Shown: positions 42,641-52,014 of the stretch, piece after piece
Numbering within the stretch: the stretch's first letter is position 1
Layout of the letters: each line of letters starts with the position of its first letter
From: Paramylibacter kogurei
GTDB lineage: Bacteria > Pseudomonadota > Alphaproteobacteria > Rhodobacterales > Rhodobacteraceae
Assembly: GCF_002742285.1 (NCBI RefSeq)
Contig: NZ_MDGM01000012.1
Location: 310,001 to 374,000 of the forward strand
Direction: 5' to 3'
Length of the DNA stretch: 64,000 nt
Program-made: the position numbers and the translations under genes
Notes under the pieces: model-generated
The model's database searches: none
Seen by the model: the letters and a program-made list of their open reading frames with translations, nothing else
Told to the model about the DNA's origin: nothing

Positions 42641-43501
42641 TTAGCGCCGTTTTTTATTTGGTTTTTTATTGCCTGCATCGCTGCGGGGCGAATTTCGTGT
42701 GCCGCGCGATTTGTTTGGGCGTGGCTTTAACGTGCGTTTTGGCTTGTCGCTTTCGTCCACTGTATCAAATAAATCGGCACCTTCTGGGCCAAGCTGTTCT
42801 TTGAACACGCGGGTTGGAATGCTGCGCACTTCACCCGGTTCCATATCGCCCAATTGAAATGGGCCGTAACTGATACGGATCAGGCGGTTCACCTTCATGC
42901 CAACATGTTCCATGGCGCGGCGTACCTCGCGGTATTTACCTTCGCGAAGCCCAACGGTGAGCCACGCATTCGCCCCTTGTTGGCGATCAAGGATCACTTC
43001 CATTGGTGCGAAAACCTCGCGATCAATCACAACACCTTGGCGTAATGGTTCGAACGTTTCATCAGTGGGGCGACCATTCACACGCACGCGGTATCGGCGC
43101 AACCAACCCGTGGCGGGCAATTCCAATTTGCGTTTGATACCACCATCATTGGTTAACAATAACAATCCTTCGGAATTGATATCCAAACGCCCCACGCTCA
43201 TGGTGCGCGGCATATCTTCGGGCAGATCATCAAAAATGGTTTTGCGCCCTTTTTCATCACGTTCTGTGCTGACCAAACCAAGCGGCTTGTAATAGCGCCA
43301 AAACCGCGGGGGCTGTTTTGTTGGGGCGGGTTTGTTGTCGACAATGATATTATCGGCATCTGTTACCTTGACCGCAGGTGTTTTCAACACCTCGCCATTT
43401 AGCGTGATACGACCCGCTTCAATCATACGTTCGATTTCGCGGCGCGATGCAACGCCCGCGCGGGCAAGGAATTTGGCAATACGTTCTGGTTCTTGGCTCA
43501 T
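42641..43501 (-). CDS. RNA pseudouridine synthase, RluB-like
   Basis: A 286-residue RsuA/RluB-family enzyme. An S4 RNA-binding domain (KFLARAGVASRREIERMI) precedes the catalytic domain with the active Asp in GRLDINSEGLLLLTNDG. It ends in a basic Lys/Arg/Pro tail. RluB acts on 23S rRNA U2605 (E. coli numbering); RluE/RluF cannot be fully excluded. The start at 43501 lies 38 bases from a divergent tadA. Confidence 0.92.
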   Translation of the reverse strand: MSQEPERIAKFLARAGVASRREIERMIEAGRITLNGEVLKTPAVKVTDADNIIVDNKPAPTKQPPRFWRYYKPLGLVSTERDEKGRKTIFDDLPEDMPRTMSVGRLDINSEGLLLLTNDGGIKRKLELPATGWLRRYRVRVNGRPTDETFEPLRQGVVIDREVFAPMEVILDRQQGANAWLTVGLREGKYREVRRAMEHVGMKVNRLIRISYGPFQLGDMEPGEVRSIPTRVFKEQLGPEGADLFDTVDESDKPKRTLKPRPNKSRGTRNSPRSDAGNKKPNKKRR

Positions 43502-43566
43502 ATGCCCCCTATGCGCCAAACGCTTGGGTCTTGCAAGTTATGTTCGTTTTGGCGCAAGACAATTCT

Positions 43567-44019
43567 ATGACACAATTTAACAGCTTTATGGATATCGCAC
43601 TGGAACAGGCCGCCGCCGCGGCCGATCGTGGCGAAGTGCCCGTTGGCGCGGTGATCGTGCGAAATGGAGATGTGATCGCATCGGCTGGGAATCGGACGCG
43701 TGAATTGAATGATCCCACAGCACATGCAGAAATCTTGGCCATTCGCGCAGCCTGTGATGTATTGGGCGCGGAACGGTTAACCAATGCTGACCTATACGTC
43801 ACGCTGGAGCCATGCCCGATGTGTGCCGCCGCCATTTCAAACGCACGCCTTGCACGCCTTTATTATGGGGCAAGTGACCCAAAATCGGGTGGGGTGGAAC
43901 AGGGGCCGCGCATTTTCCAGCACGCCCAATGCCACCACGCACCAGAGGTTTACGATGGGATAAACGCCAAGCCGGCAGAGCGTTTGCTAACAGATTTTTT
44001 TGCAAAACTGCGTGAATAG
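43567..44019 (+). CDS. tadA: tRNA adenosine(34) deaminase TadA
   Basis: A 150-residue zinc deaminase that converts A34 to inosine in tRNA-Arg(ACG). The zinc/catalytic motif is [10 protein letters not shown] with [12 protein letters not shown]. The [15 protein letters not shown] segment is characteristic. The start at 43567 (MTQFNSF) gives the usual length; Met at 43588 or 43540 are alternatives. Divergent from rluB. Confidence 0.93.
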   Translation: MTQFNSFMDIALEQAAAAADRGEVPVGAVIVRNGDVIASAGNRTRELNDPTAHAEILAIRAACDVLGAERLTNADLYVTLEPCPMCAAAISNARLARLYYGASDPKSGGVEQGPRIFQHAQCHHAPEVYDGINAKPAERLLTDFFAKLRE

Positions 44020-44104
44020 CGGGCAGGGTGCATTGTCGCCTTGCGAAACTGTGCCTTGCCCGATAAATATCGCCCAAACAGATGACCATCGGATGGAACA
44101 GCAC

Positions 44105-44392
44105 ATGTCGATCGACAAAGAAACAGCACGCCGCGCAGCATATTTGGCGCGGATCGAAGTAAAAGACGAAGATTTAGATGCCTTGGCAGGGGAACTGTCA
44201 GGCATTTTGGATTTTATGGAACAGCTGTCCGAGGTTGATGTCGAAGGTGTGGAACCATTGACATCTGTCACCCCAATGAACCTGCCAATGCGCAAGGACG
44301 AGGTGACAGATGGTTATCAACAAGACAAGATTTTGGCCAATGCGCCTGATGCGCGCGAAGGTTTCTTTGCTGTGCCAAAAGTGGTGGAATAG
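44105..44392 (+). CDS. gatC: Asp/Glu-tRNA amidotransferase subunit C
   Basis: A 95-residue GatC, the small helical wrap of the GatCAB amidotransferase that makes Gln-tRNA(Gln) and Asn-tRNA(Asn). Signature: [20 protein letters not shown] and [17 protein letters not shown], then [13 protein letters not shown]. Three bases separate it from gatA. gatB is not in the window. Confidence 0.95.
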   Translation: MSIDKETARRAAYLARIEVKDEDLDALAGELSGILDFMEQLSEVDVEGVEPLTSVTPMNLPMRKDEVTDGYQQDKILANAPDAREGFFAVPKVVE

Positions 44393-44395
44393 ATT

Positions 44396-45883
44396 ATGAG
44401 CGAATTATCAAAACTAACCATATCGGGTGCACGCGAAAAACTCCGCGCCAAAGAAATTACCGCTGTTGAATTAACGCAAAGCTGTCTGGATGCGGCGGCG
44501 GGTGCGGATGCGTTGAACGCATATTGTGCACACACACCTGACATCGCCATCGAACAGGCCAAGGCGGCGGATGCGCGTATCGGCGCGGGCGATGCGCCTG
44601 ATATGTGTGGTATTCCACTTGGTATCAAAGATTTGTTTTGCACCAAAGGTGTGAAATCTCAAGCGGCATCAAATATCCTTGACGGTTTTAAACCCGAATA
44701 TGAAAGCACGATCACCACCAAGCTGTGGGATTCTGGTGCGGTTATGTTGGGCAAATTGAACATGGATGAATTCGCGATGGGTTCATCGAATGAAACATCT
44801 GCCTATGGCCCTGCGATCAATCCATGGCGTCGTGAAGGTTCGGATACAAAATTGACACCGGGTGGTTCATCTGGTGGGTCTGCGGCGGCTGTTGCTGCGG
44901 ATTTGTGTTTGGCGGCAACGGGTACGGATACCGGTGGCTCCATTCGCCAACCTGCGGCATTTGTTGGGATCACAGGTGTGAAACCCACCTATGGTCGTTG
45001 TTCACGTTGGGGCGTGATCGCATTTGCGTCATCGCTGGATCAAGCGGGTCCCATGACGAAAGATGTGCGTGATGCTGCGATCATGTTGGAAACAATGGCA
45101 GGGTATGATGCCAAAGATTCCACATCTGCAAACCTGCCTGTGCCAAATTTTGAATCGATGCTGACGGGTGATATCAAAGGCAAGAAAATCGGTATTCCAA
45201 ATGAATATCGCATTGATGGCATGCCCGCCGAAATTGAAAAGCTGTGGGCAGATGGTGCGGATATGTTGCGCGATGCGGGTGCTGAAATCGTCGATGTTTC
45301 ACTGCCCCATACCAAATACGCATTGCCTGCATATTATGTTCTGGCACCAGCCGAAGCATCATCAAACCTCGCCCGTTATGATGGCGTGCGCTATGGCAAA
45401 CGCGCCACGTTGCAATCTGGCGAAGGTATCAATGAAATGTACGAACGCACCCGCGCCGAAGGTTTCGGTGACGAGGTGAAACGCCGTGTGATGATTGGCG
45501 CATATGTATTATCCGCAGGATTTTACGATGCCTATTATCGCCGTGCACAGCGTGTACGCACGTTGATCAAGAAAGATTTCGACGATGTATATGCAACGGG
45601 TGTGGATGCGATTTTAACACCTGCAACACCGTCTGCTGCGTTTGGCATTGGTGAAATGAAAAACGAAGACCCAATTAAAATGTATCTTAACGATGTGTTT
45701 ACCGTGACGGTTAACATGGCTGGTTTGCCAGGTGTGTCGGTTCCAACGGGTACGGATGCCAATGGATTGCCATTGGGGCTACAGTTGATTGGACGTCCTT
45801 GGGAAGAGGGTGATATGCTAAATATCGCTTATCGCTTGGAACAATCCGCAGGTTTTGTTTCCAAACCAAATAAATGGTGGTAA
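44396..45883 (+). CDS. gatA: Asp/Glu-tRNA amidotransferase subunit A
   Basis: A 495-residue amidase-signature glutaminase that feeds ammonia to GatB. The Ser-cisSer-Lys triad lies in [14 protein letters not shown] (Lys), [15 protein letters not shown] and [14 protein letters not shown]. Length and the ending region PNKWW are normal. Translationally close to gatC. Confidence 0.96.
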   Translation: MSELSKLTISGAREKLRAKEITAVELTQSCLDAAAGADALNAYCAHTPDIAIEQAKAADARIGAGDAPDMCGIPLGIKDLFCTKGVKSQAASNILDGFKPEYESTITTKLWDSGAVMLGKLNMDEFAMGSSNETSAYGPAINPWRREGSDTKLTPGGSSGGSAAAVAADLCLAATGTDTGGSIRQPAAFVGITGVKPTYGRCSRWGVIAFASSLDQAGPMTKDVRDAAIMLETMAGYDAKDSTSANLPVPNFESMLTGDIKGKKIGIPNEYRIDGMPAEIEKLWADGADMLRDAGAEIVDVSLPHTKYALPAYYVLAPAEASSNLARYDGVRYGKRATLQSGEGINEMYERTRAEGFGDEVKRRVMIGAYVLSAGFYDAYYRRAQRVRTLIKKDFDDVYATGVDAILTPATPSAAFGIGEMKNEDPIKMYLNDVFTVTVNMAGLPGVSVPTGTDANGLPLGLQLIGRPWEEGDMLNIAYRLEQSAGFVSKPNKWW

Positions 45884-45929
45884 GTTTTTGTTAAGGGCAT
45901 AGAATGCCTAAAAATTGTAAGAGGCAAAT

Positions 45930-46619
45930 ATGCGTTTAATTTTGGGTATGACGATTACTGCGGGTTTGTTGGCGGCGTGTTCACCACCACCGCCAACACC
46001 AGATGATTATTTTGAATCTGTAACACCGCAATCGCCCGCGCTATCCATCGAAGAACAGCGTTTGCAACGCGCCGAACAGGCGCAAGCACAGCGTGAATTG
46101 GCGGCTGAAAACACATTGGCGACCACACCAAGCAATGACGCGTCCGTTGATAATCTGTTGGAACAGGCCGAAAATGAGTTGAACGCAACGGATACCCCCG
46201 CGCCTGCACCTCTGCCAGAAACAGATCGTTCCACGATTTCCAATTCCCAAGATTTCGAGGCGGTGACACAACGTGAAACCATCGAAACCGATGCGGCGAA
46301 ATTGGAAGAGTTGAAACGCACCTATACCGTGTTTGACGCCAAAGAATTGCCGCAAAAACAAGGTGGCACAGATTTGGCCAGCTACGCCCAAGCCAACAAA
46401 GACCGCACCGTGGGACGTTCGCGCTATCGTCGGAACAAAAAAGATTACACCGCAAATAATTGCAACAATTATGCGGATCGCGATTTGGCGCAGGTGACAT
46501 TCTTGTTGCAAGGTGGCCCACGCAAGGATCCATTGAAATTGGATGCTGATGGTGATGGTTTCGCCTGTTCATGGACACCATACGGTTATTTCAATTCACG
46601 TAGCGCATCCGCGCAATAA
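45930..46619 (+). CDS. lipoprotein with excalibur-like C-terminus
   Basis: A 229-residue protein with a lipobox (MTITAGLLAAC, Cys17), a Pro-rich start, a long Glu/Gln/Ala helical and low-complexity middle, and a C-terminal 45 residues that fit the excalibur module: YTANNCNNYADRD and LDADGDGFACSW, with DxDxDGxxC and a paired upstream Cys. This calcium-binding-like module is common on surface or periplasmic proteins. It lies just ahead of the ampD gene, suggesting an envelope role. Confidence 0.85.
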   Translation: MRLILGMTITAGLLAACSPPPPTPDDYFESVTPQSPALSIEEQRLQRAEQAQAQRELAAENTLATTPSNDASVDNLLEQAENELNATDTPAPAPLPETDRSTISNSQDFEAVTQRETIETDAAKLEELKRTYTVFDAKELPQKQGGTDLASYAQANKDRTVGRSRYRRNKKDYTANNCNNYADRDLAQVTFLLQGGPRKDPLKLDADGDGFACSWTPYGYFNSRSASAQ

Positions 46620-46626
46620 GCGTTGA

Positions 46627-47352
46627 ATGGTGGATATTCACCACGTAAAATCAGAAAATTGTGGCCCGCGCAAACACGGGCTGTCACCTGACATGGTAGT
46701 GCTGCATTACACCGCGATGGAAACCGCAGAGGCCGCCATTGAACGGTTGTGCGATCCATCTGTCGAAGTATCAGCACATTATGTTGTCGCAGAAGATGGC
46801 GCGATCACCCAATTGGTTGATGAAACCATGCGAGCTTGGCATGCGGGCGCTGGGCAATGGGGCAATGTGGTCGATGTCAATTCCCACAGTATTGGCATAG
46901 AAATCGCCAACAAAGGCCCAGAAAGCGATGCGCCCGATTTTCCTGAAACACAAATGATTGCACTGCAAGGATTGCTTGCGGATATTCTTGATCGCAACAA
47001 TATCCCCGCGGCACGTGTGATTGGCCATTCGGATATGGCGTCAGGGCGCAAATTTGATCCAGGTCCCAATTTTGATTGGCAACGCCTTGCTCACAAGGGG
47101 TTATCCATTTGGCCAAGCCCCGATTTTTTGGCCGTGCCAGATTGGGATCGGTTCAGCATGGCCGCGACAACCTTTGGTTATCGCGCACCCAGCGATGATT
47201 TGTCCGCATGGCAAACCGTGCTGGATGCATTTCGTTTGCGGTTTAACCCATCCGCGGTTGGAAAACTGACAGGCGCAGATGTTGCAATCATCGAAACACT
47301 GGCACGCGATTACCCTTGCGCGGATGTTGACCTTGGGCAAACTTGTGCTTAA
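46627..47352 (+). CDS. N-acetylmuramoyl-L-alanine amidase (AmpD-type)
   Basis: A 241-residue amidase-2 enzyme cutting the muramoyl-L-Ala bond. Zinc ligands lie in VVLHYTAMETAE, GHSDMASGRKFDPGP; SAHYVVAEDGAITQLV and SIGIEIANKG complete the fold. There is no signal peptide, so a cytoplasmic recycling AmpD role is likely. The C-terminal 60 residues form a small peptidoglycan-binding-like helical domain. It ends ten bases before RNase P RNA. Confidence 0.92.
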   Translation: MVDIHHVKSENCGPRKHGLSPDMVVLHYTAMETAEAAIERLCDPSVEVSAHYVVAEDGAITQLVDETMRAWHAGAGQWGNVVDVNSHSIGIEIANKGPESDAPDFPETQMIALQGLLADILDRNNIPAARVIGHSDMASGRKFDPGPNFDWQRLAHKGLSIWPSPDFLAVPDWDRFSMAATTFGYRAPSDDLSAWQTVLDAFRLRFNPSAVGKLTGADVAIIETLARDYPCADVDLGQTCA

Positions 47353-47361
47353 TGCGCAATT

Positions 47362-47727
47362 GCGGATGGCTGGATGGCTGCACGTTTACGTGAGGAAAGT
47401 CCGGACACCACAAGGCAACGGCGGCGGGTAACGCCCGCCTGGGGTAACCCAAGGGAAAGCGCCACAGAGAAAAGACAGCCCGCGTTTACGCAGGTCAAGG
47501 TGAAACGGTGGAGTAAGAGCCCACCGCGGTGGTGGTAACATCACTGGCAAGGCAAGCCCCGCCGGGTGCAAAACCAAATAGGGATCGCGTGGCCGCGTGC
47601 GGTCGGGGTTGCTTTGGCCCCAGCAGATCCGGGTTGGTTGCAAGAGCCTGTTGGCAACAGCAGGCCCAGATGAATGGTCATCAACGGGCGCAAGCCCTGA
47701 ACAAAATCCGGCTTATAGGCCATCCGC
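47362..47727 (+). ncRNA. rnpB: RNase P RNA
   Basis: The catalytic RNA that removes 5' leaders from pre-tRNA. Its ends pair (GCGGATGGC at 47362 with GCCATCCGC ending 47727), forming the terminal helix P1. The conserved GAGGAAAGTCCGGAC box is at about 47392-47406, CCACAGAGA at about 47462, and the 3' ACAAAATCCGGCTTA at about 47701. The intervening hairpins match the bacterial type A layout. I take the paired ends as the RNA boundaries; the true termini may extend a few bases. Confidence 0.93.
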
Positions 47728-47898
47728 AAAATAACTTTGATCAACCCTAGATTTATCAAAAATAGCTGGCTAGGCTGATCAGGTGTCGTGATATTGATAC
47801 ATTCGCCGCATAGTCAATTTGAACCATAGATTTCATTGCCATTCCTCTTTGTTTGCAAAGAAGAATGACATTGGTCTTTCAAAACGTCGGAGCCAAAC

Positions 47899-49878
47899 AT
47901 GCCAATTGATCATACCAAACTTAATCGTCGTACATTATTGGGAACAGGTGTCGCTGCCAGTTCGCTGTTTGCACTACATCCGTTTTCGGCAAATGCTGCT
48001 GGCAATCAGGCGCATCTGCGCATTATGGAAACAACCGATTTGCACGTGCATGTCATGCCATATGATTATTATGGTGATCGCCCGGCCGATACGGTTGGCT
48101 TGGCAAGTACCGCCGCCATCATCGAGGACATCCGTGCAGAATCCACCAATGCAATGTTGGTTGATAATGGTGATTTTCTGCAAGGTAATCCCATGGGGGA
48201 TTACATCGCCTATGAGCGTGGGATGAAAGAGGGTGATATGCACCCGATCATTACCGCCATGAATACGCTGGGTTATGAGGCATCGACACTTGGTAATCAC
48301 GAATTCAACTATGGTTTGGATTTTTTGATGAAATCCATTGCGGGTGCGAATTTTCCAGTGGTTAGCGCAAATATCGCAAAAGAAATGGGTGCAAACCCGC
48401 GCGACGACAAAACTCTGTTGCCTCCATATGTGTTGATCGACAAACAGATCACCGACGGGAGCGGCGAAGCGCATACCATCAAAATCGGTTTGATTGGCTT
48501 TGTCCCACCACAGGTCATGGGCTGGGATCGTCGCCACCTAGAGGGCAAGGTAAATGCCCGCGATATCGTTGAAACCGCCAAGGCTTATGTTCCTGAAATG
48601 AAGGAAAAGGGCGCGGATATTATTATCGCGCTGTCCCATTCGGGAATTGGTTCTGCAAATCACACTGATGGTATGGAAAACGCATCTGTCCCACTGGCCG
48701 AAATTGACGGCATCGATGCATTGATGACAGGTCACAGCCATCTGGTTTTCCCAAGCGAAAAATATGCAGATTTTGCGGGCGTTGACGCCGCCCAGGGCAC
48801 AATCCATGGCAAACCCGCCGCAATGGGTGGTTTCTGGGGTTCGCATTTGGGTGTGATCGATTTGATGTTGGAAAAATCTGGCAATGAATGGCAGGTGGTG
48901 ACGTCATCTGTTGAAGCGCGGCCAATATCACAACGTGGCGAAGATCGTAAAATCACCCCACTGGTCGAAAGTGTTGCCTCAGTTGAGGCAAGCATCGCGG
49001 ATGAGCATGCGGCAACATTGGAATATGTACGCCGATCGGTGGGACAAACAGAGGCACCGCTGCATTCCTATTTCGCATTGGTTGCAGATGATCCTTCGGT
49101 ACAAATCGTTTCCCAAGCGCAAACTTGGTATATCACCGAAATGATGCAAGGCACCGAATGGGAAGGCTTGCCCATTCTATCCGCCGCTGCTCCGTTCAAG
49201 GCTGGTGGTCGTGGTGGCCCCGAATATTACACCGATGTTCCTGTGGGTGATGTTGCGATCAAAAACGTATCTGATCTGTATCTCTATCCAAACACTGTGC
49301 GTGCGGTAAAGGTTACGGGTGCACAGGTGAAGGATTGGTTGGAACGTTCCGCAGGTATGTTTAATCAGATTACTGCGGGGCAGGCGGATCAGGTATTGCT
49401 GAACCCTGATTTCCCATCCTACAATTTTGATGTGATTGATGGCGTAACCTATCAGGTTGATCTATCACAGCCATCCAAATTTGATTCCAAGGGTGGTGCG
49501 TTAAATCCCGATGCGAACCGCATTGTTGATTTGCAATATAATGGCGCACCGGTGACGCCCGATATGACATTTGTGGTTGCGACAAATAACTATCGCGCAT
49601 CTGGTGGTGGGTCATTCCCTGGTGCCATGGGCGATACGATTATATTCGAAGGCCCAGATACAAACCGAGATGTGATCGTGCGCTATATCGTAGAACAAGG
49701 CACGATTAACCCACGCGCCGATGCCAATTGGCGATTCAAATCATTGCCCGATACCAGTGTCTTGTTTGATACTGGGCCAAAGGCCAAAGAGCGTATCGCG
49801 GATGTTAAGGGTGTTAACCTTGCCGCGGTAGGTGACGGCCCAGATGGGTTTGCACGTTTTCGTATCACGCTTGATTAA
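47899..49878 (+). CDS. 2',3'-cyclic-nucleotide 2'-phosphodiesterase/3'-nucleotidase
   Basis: A 659-residue CpdB-type bifunctional phosphoesterase that scavenges nucleotides in the periplasm. A twin-arginine leader (LNRRTLLGTGVAASSLFAL, AxA end) indicates Tat export. The metallophosphoesterase domain shows METTDLHVHVMPYDY, DNGDFLQGNP, GNHEFNYG and TGHSHLVFP. The 5'-nucleotidase C-terminal domain begins near residue 385 and has FKAGGRGGPEYYTDVP and TNNYRASGGGSFPG. Followed by a strong terminator. Confidence 0.92.
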   Translation: MPIDHTKLNRRTLLGTGVAASSLFALHPFSANAAGNQAHLRIMETTDLHVHVMPYDYYGDRPADTVGLASTAAIIEDIRAESTNAMLVDNGDFLQGNPMGDYIAYERGMKEGDMHPIITAMNTLGYEASTLGNHEFNYGLDFLMKSIAGANFPVVSANIAKEMGANPRDDKTLLPPYVLIDKQITDGSGEAHTIKIGLIGFVPPQVMGWDRRHLEGKVNARDIVETAKAYVPEMKEKGADIIIALSHSGIGSANHTDGMENASVPLAEIDGIDALMTGHSHLVFPSEKYADFAGVDAAQGTIHGKPAAMGGFWGSHLGVIDLMLEKSGNEWQVVTSSVEARPISQRGEDRKITPLVESVASVEASIADEHAATLEYVRRSVGQTEAPLHSYFALVADDPSVQIVSQAQTWYITEMMQGTEWEGLPILSAAAPFKAGGRGGPEYYTDVPVGDVAIKNVSDLYLYPNTVRAVKVTGAQVKDWLERSAGMFNQITAGQADQVLLNPDFPSYNFDVIDGVTYQVDLSQPSKFDSKGGALNPDANRIVDLQYNGAPVTPDMTFVVATNNYRASGGGSFPGAMGDTIIFEGPDTNRDVIVRYIVEQGTINPRADANWRFKSLPDTSVLFDTGPKAKERIADVKGVNLAAVGDGPDGFARFRITLD

Positions 49879-49909
49879 CGCGATAACTCACAACAAAGTA
49901 ACAGATCAG

Positions 49910-49943
49910 AGACCGCCACGCCGTTGGCGGTCTTTTTGTTTTT
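49910..49943 (+). terminator. terminator of the nucleotidase gene
   Basis: GACCGCC and GGCGGTC form a seven-pair stem around ACGCCGTT and lead directly into TTTTTGTTTTTT, a classical intrinsic terminator 32 bases past the stop. Confidence 0.9.
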
Positions 49944-50004
49944 TGGAACAAACACGAATCAAACATATGCGTTGATTCTTAGAAAATGACATGTTTTTCA
50001 ATAT

Positions 50005-50019
50005 GTTCCACCTATGTTC
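50005..50019. promoter_or_regulatory. candidate LexA (SOS) box
   Basis: GTTC-CACCTAT-GTTC fits the alphaproteobacterial LexA recognition pattern GTTC-N7-GTTC exactly. It lies 477 bases before mraZ, where it might control a leader transcript. An eight-base fixed pattern is expected about once or twice by chance in a window of this size. Confidence 0.35.
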
Positions 50020-50273
50020 CGCGTTTGCGATACCAGATATGGTCTGAGATAGGAAAAACTTAGGAATAAATAGGAAATCTTCAAAAATCACTATATCTAG
50101 CGTAAATGTAAAAGTCAGACACAATAAAGTGTGGCTATTTGTCCATATTGTCGCAACGCTATGCAAAAAATCACTATCAGATATGCTGTTTTTGCGATAA
50201 AGACTAAAAAAATCCCTTTGCAGACTATGATTTCCCATGTATTCCTAAATGCAAGATAAGGTTAAGGGCAATT

Positions 50274-50288
50274 TTAAACGGGCGTTAA
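50274..50288. promoter_or_regulatory. candidate CtrA box
   Basis: TTAA-ACGGGCG-TTAA fits the CtrA full-site pattern TTAA-N7-TTAA. It lies near the expected 5' end of the leader RNA and 208 bases before mraZ. GcrA, a partner in the same cell-cycle circuit, is encoded in this window. A chance match is possible. Confidence 0.35.
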
Positions 50289-50420
50289 GACCCACATAAG
50301 AAAACCTCGCAGGTTTCGTACAGGCACCCTCCTTATTGAAAGAAAGATCTGACGTGCGTGCGAGCAGACACCCCCCCAAGGTGGCACCACAAATCAGACA
50401 GTCCAAAGTGGGACAGAGGG

Positions 50421-50466
50421 CGGCGGATTGAGCAGTGGCAGCAGCTCAACCCGCCGTTTCCATTTC
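50421..50466 (+). terminator. partial terminator hairpin upstream of mraZ
   Basis: CGGCGG-A-TTGAGC pairs with GCTCAA-C-CCGCCG (one mismatch, ten-base loop), followed by TTTCCATTTCT. The broken T-run should allow read-through into mraZ, as reported for the Rhodobacter leader. Confidence 0.6.
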
Positions 50467-50495
50467 TGGCCCGATGTTAACGAGGAGTCACAAAG

Positions 50496-50996
50496 GTGGC
50501 ACAACGTTTTAAAGGTGAATTCGTCCAAAAAATGGACGGAAAAGGTCGGGTGTCTATCCCGGCTGCCTTTCGGCGTGTGCTCGAAGATTGTGATCCAGAA
50601 CACAACCCAGATCGCGAACCACAACTTGTGCTGGTTTACGGCGACCATCGCCGTGAATTCATCGAAGGTTTTACAATGACCGCGATGGAAGAGGTTGACG
50701 ATAAAATCGCACAATTGCCACGTGGATCAAAACCACGTCGCGCATTGGAGCGCACCTTTTCAGGGCAGGCCGTCCAGTTGCAAGTAAATGAAACAGGTCA
50801 AATCGTGCTGAGCCCGAAATTGCGCGAAAAATTGGGTCTGACGAACCAAGTGTTCTTTATTGCATCGGGTGACACATTCCAAATCTGGCATCCAGACACA
50901 TACGAAGATCAGGCAAGTGCGATGGATGATTATCTTGATGAATTCGAAGAAGGTTTTGATGTTCTCACCCTTCTTGATGCAGCACCTGGGGTGTAA
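50496..50996 (+). CDS. mraZ: transcriptional regulator MraZ
   Basis: A 166-residue MraZ with two AbrB-like DNA-binding halves: VQKMDGKGRVSIPAAFRRVL and VNETGQIVLSPKLREKLGL. In E. coli and others it represses its own dcw promoter. GTG start with CGAGGAG eight bases upstream. A C-terminal acidic tail (DDYLDEFEEGFD) follows the second half. It is the first gene of the cluster and overlaps nothing; rsmH follows by three bases. Confidence 0.95.
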   Translation: MAQRFKGEFVQKMDGKGRVSIPAAFRRVLEDCDPEHNPDREPQLVLVYGDHRREFIEGFTMTAMEEVDDKIAQLPRGSKPRRALERTFSGQAVQLQVNETGQIVLSPKLREKLGLTNQVFFIASGDTFQIWHPDTYEDQASAMDDYLDEFEEGFDVLTLLDAAPGV

Positions 50997-50999
50997 GCA

Positions 51000-52013
51000 A
51001 TGGTTCAGGCGTCAGATGATACAGCCACCGCGCCACACATTCCCGTATTATTGTCCCCAATTTTGGATGCCATTGCGCCTGTGTCTGGGCGTTGGTTGGA
51101 TGGCACCTTTGGTGCGGGTGGGTATACGCGTGCATTATTAGATGCAGGTGCGGATACAGTTTATGCCATTGATCGCGATCCCGAAACATTTGAACGCGCC
51201 GCCGTTTGGGCAGGTGAATATGGCGATCGCCTTCGCTTGATCGCCGGTGAATTTGGTAATTTGGATACGCTTGCGGAACAAAACGATGCGCTGCCTCTTG
51301 ATGGGGTGGTTTTGGATATTGGCGTGTCCTCTATGCAAATCGATCAGGCCGAACGTGGATTTTCATTTATCCAAGACGGCCCATTGGATATGCGCATGTC
51401 CCAATCGGGAACAACCGCCGCTGATATTGTAAACACAGCGGATGAATCCACACTGGCCGATATGTTGTATCTTTACGGCGAAGAACGTGCATCGCGCCGT
51501 ATCGCACGCAACATCGTCAAGGCTCGCAGCGAAGCCGCGTTTCAAACCACAAGTGAATTGGCGCGTGTGATTGAAAATTCTTTGCCCCGCGCCAAACCAA
51601 ACCAGGCCCACCCCGCAACGCGCAGCTTTCAAGCATTGCGTATCGCGGTGAATGATGAGTTAGGCCAATTGGTGGATGGATTGATCGCGGCTGAAAATGC
51701 GCTGGTCGAAGGCGGCATTTTGGCGGTGGTCACATTTCATTCACTGGAAGATCGCATCGTGAAACGTTTTTTACAGGCACGTAGTTCTGAAATGCCTCGC
51801 GGGAGCAGGTATCAACCAGAACAGGCACAAGACGAACCAAGGTTTGAACGCATCGGGCGCAAAGCAATCAGCGCACGCGAAGATGAACTGGCGGCAAATC
51901 CACGTGCCCGTTCGGCAAAATTAAGGCTCGCGCGGCGATTATCCGCCCCTGCGGGGAATATTGATGGGCGCAAATTAGGGCTGCCCAATTTTGATTTGGA
52001 AAGGCTGGTATAA
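51000..52013 (+). CDS. rsmH: 16S rRNA m4C1402 methyltransferase RsmH
   Basis: A 337-residue SAM methyltransferase acting on C1402 of 16S rRNA. Motifs: [34 protein letters not shown] site, [28 protein letters not shown] and [14 protein letters not shown]. The second position in the dcw cluster is standard. Normal length. Confidence 0.96.
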   Translation: MVQASDDTATAPHIPVLLSPILDAIAPVSGRWLDGTFGAGGYTRALLDAGADTVYAIDRDPETFERAAVWAGEYGDRLRLIAGEFGNLDTLAEQNDALPLDGVVLDIGVSSMQIDQAERGFSFIQDGPLDMRMSQSGTTAADIVNTADESTLADMLYLYGEERASRRIARNIVKARSEAAFQTTSELARVIENSLPRAKPNQAHPATRSFQALRIAVNDELGQLVDGLIAAENALVEGGILAVVTFHSLEDRIVKRFLQARSSEMPRGSRYQPEQAQDEPRFERIGRKAISAREDELAANPRARSAKLRLARRLSAPAGNIDGRKLGLPNFDLERLV

Positions 52014-52014
52014 A

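Larger units (their letters stand above)
50262..50466 (+). ncRNA. UpsM-like leader RNA of mraZ
   Basis: Rhodobacter sphaeroides makes an abundant small RNA, UpsM, from an extended mraZ 5' leader that ends in a partial terminator and is processed by RNase E. Here the corresponding position holds a structured, CCTCC-containing leader closed by the hairpin 50421-50456 and a pyrimidine-rich tail to 50466. The 5' end is my estimate; I recognise it by position and architecture, not by alignment. Confidence 0.5.
49944..50495. other. long AT-rich leader before the dcw cluster
   Basis: About 550 bp without a convincing gene. From left to right: a GTTC-N7-GTTC box (50005-50019), two similar AAAATCACTAT stretches (50082-50100 and 50163-50181), a TTAA-N7-TTAA box (50274-50288), then a structured RNA region to the hairpin at 50421-50456 and the mraZ ribosome-binding site. 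Short frames present on either strand have no ribosome-binding site and run into the terminator or hairpins. Confidence 0.7.

Noticed and set aside
47728..47898. Search for a tRNA or terminator after RNase P RNA
   Set aside because: No cloverleaf or stem with T-run could be found in the 171-bp gap.
49906..50238. Minus-strand open frame of 110 codons in the long leader
   Set aside because: It begins without a ribosome-binding site, has an odd Phe/Ser/Ile-rich composition and ends inside the terminator stem.
50161..50259. Plus-strand 32-codon frame downstream of the LexA box, considered as a SidA-like SOS division inhibitor
   Set aside because: No ribosome-binding site and no hydrophobic segment; SidA is a membrane peptide.
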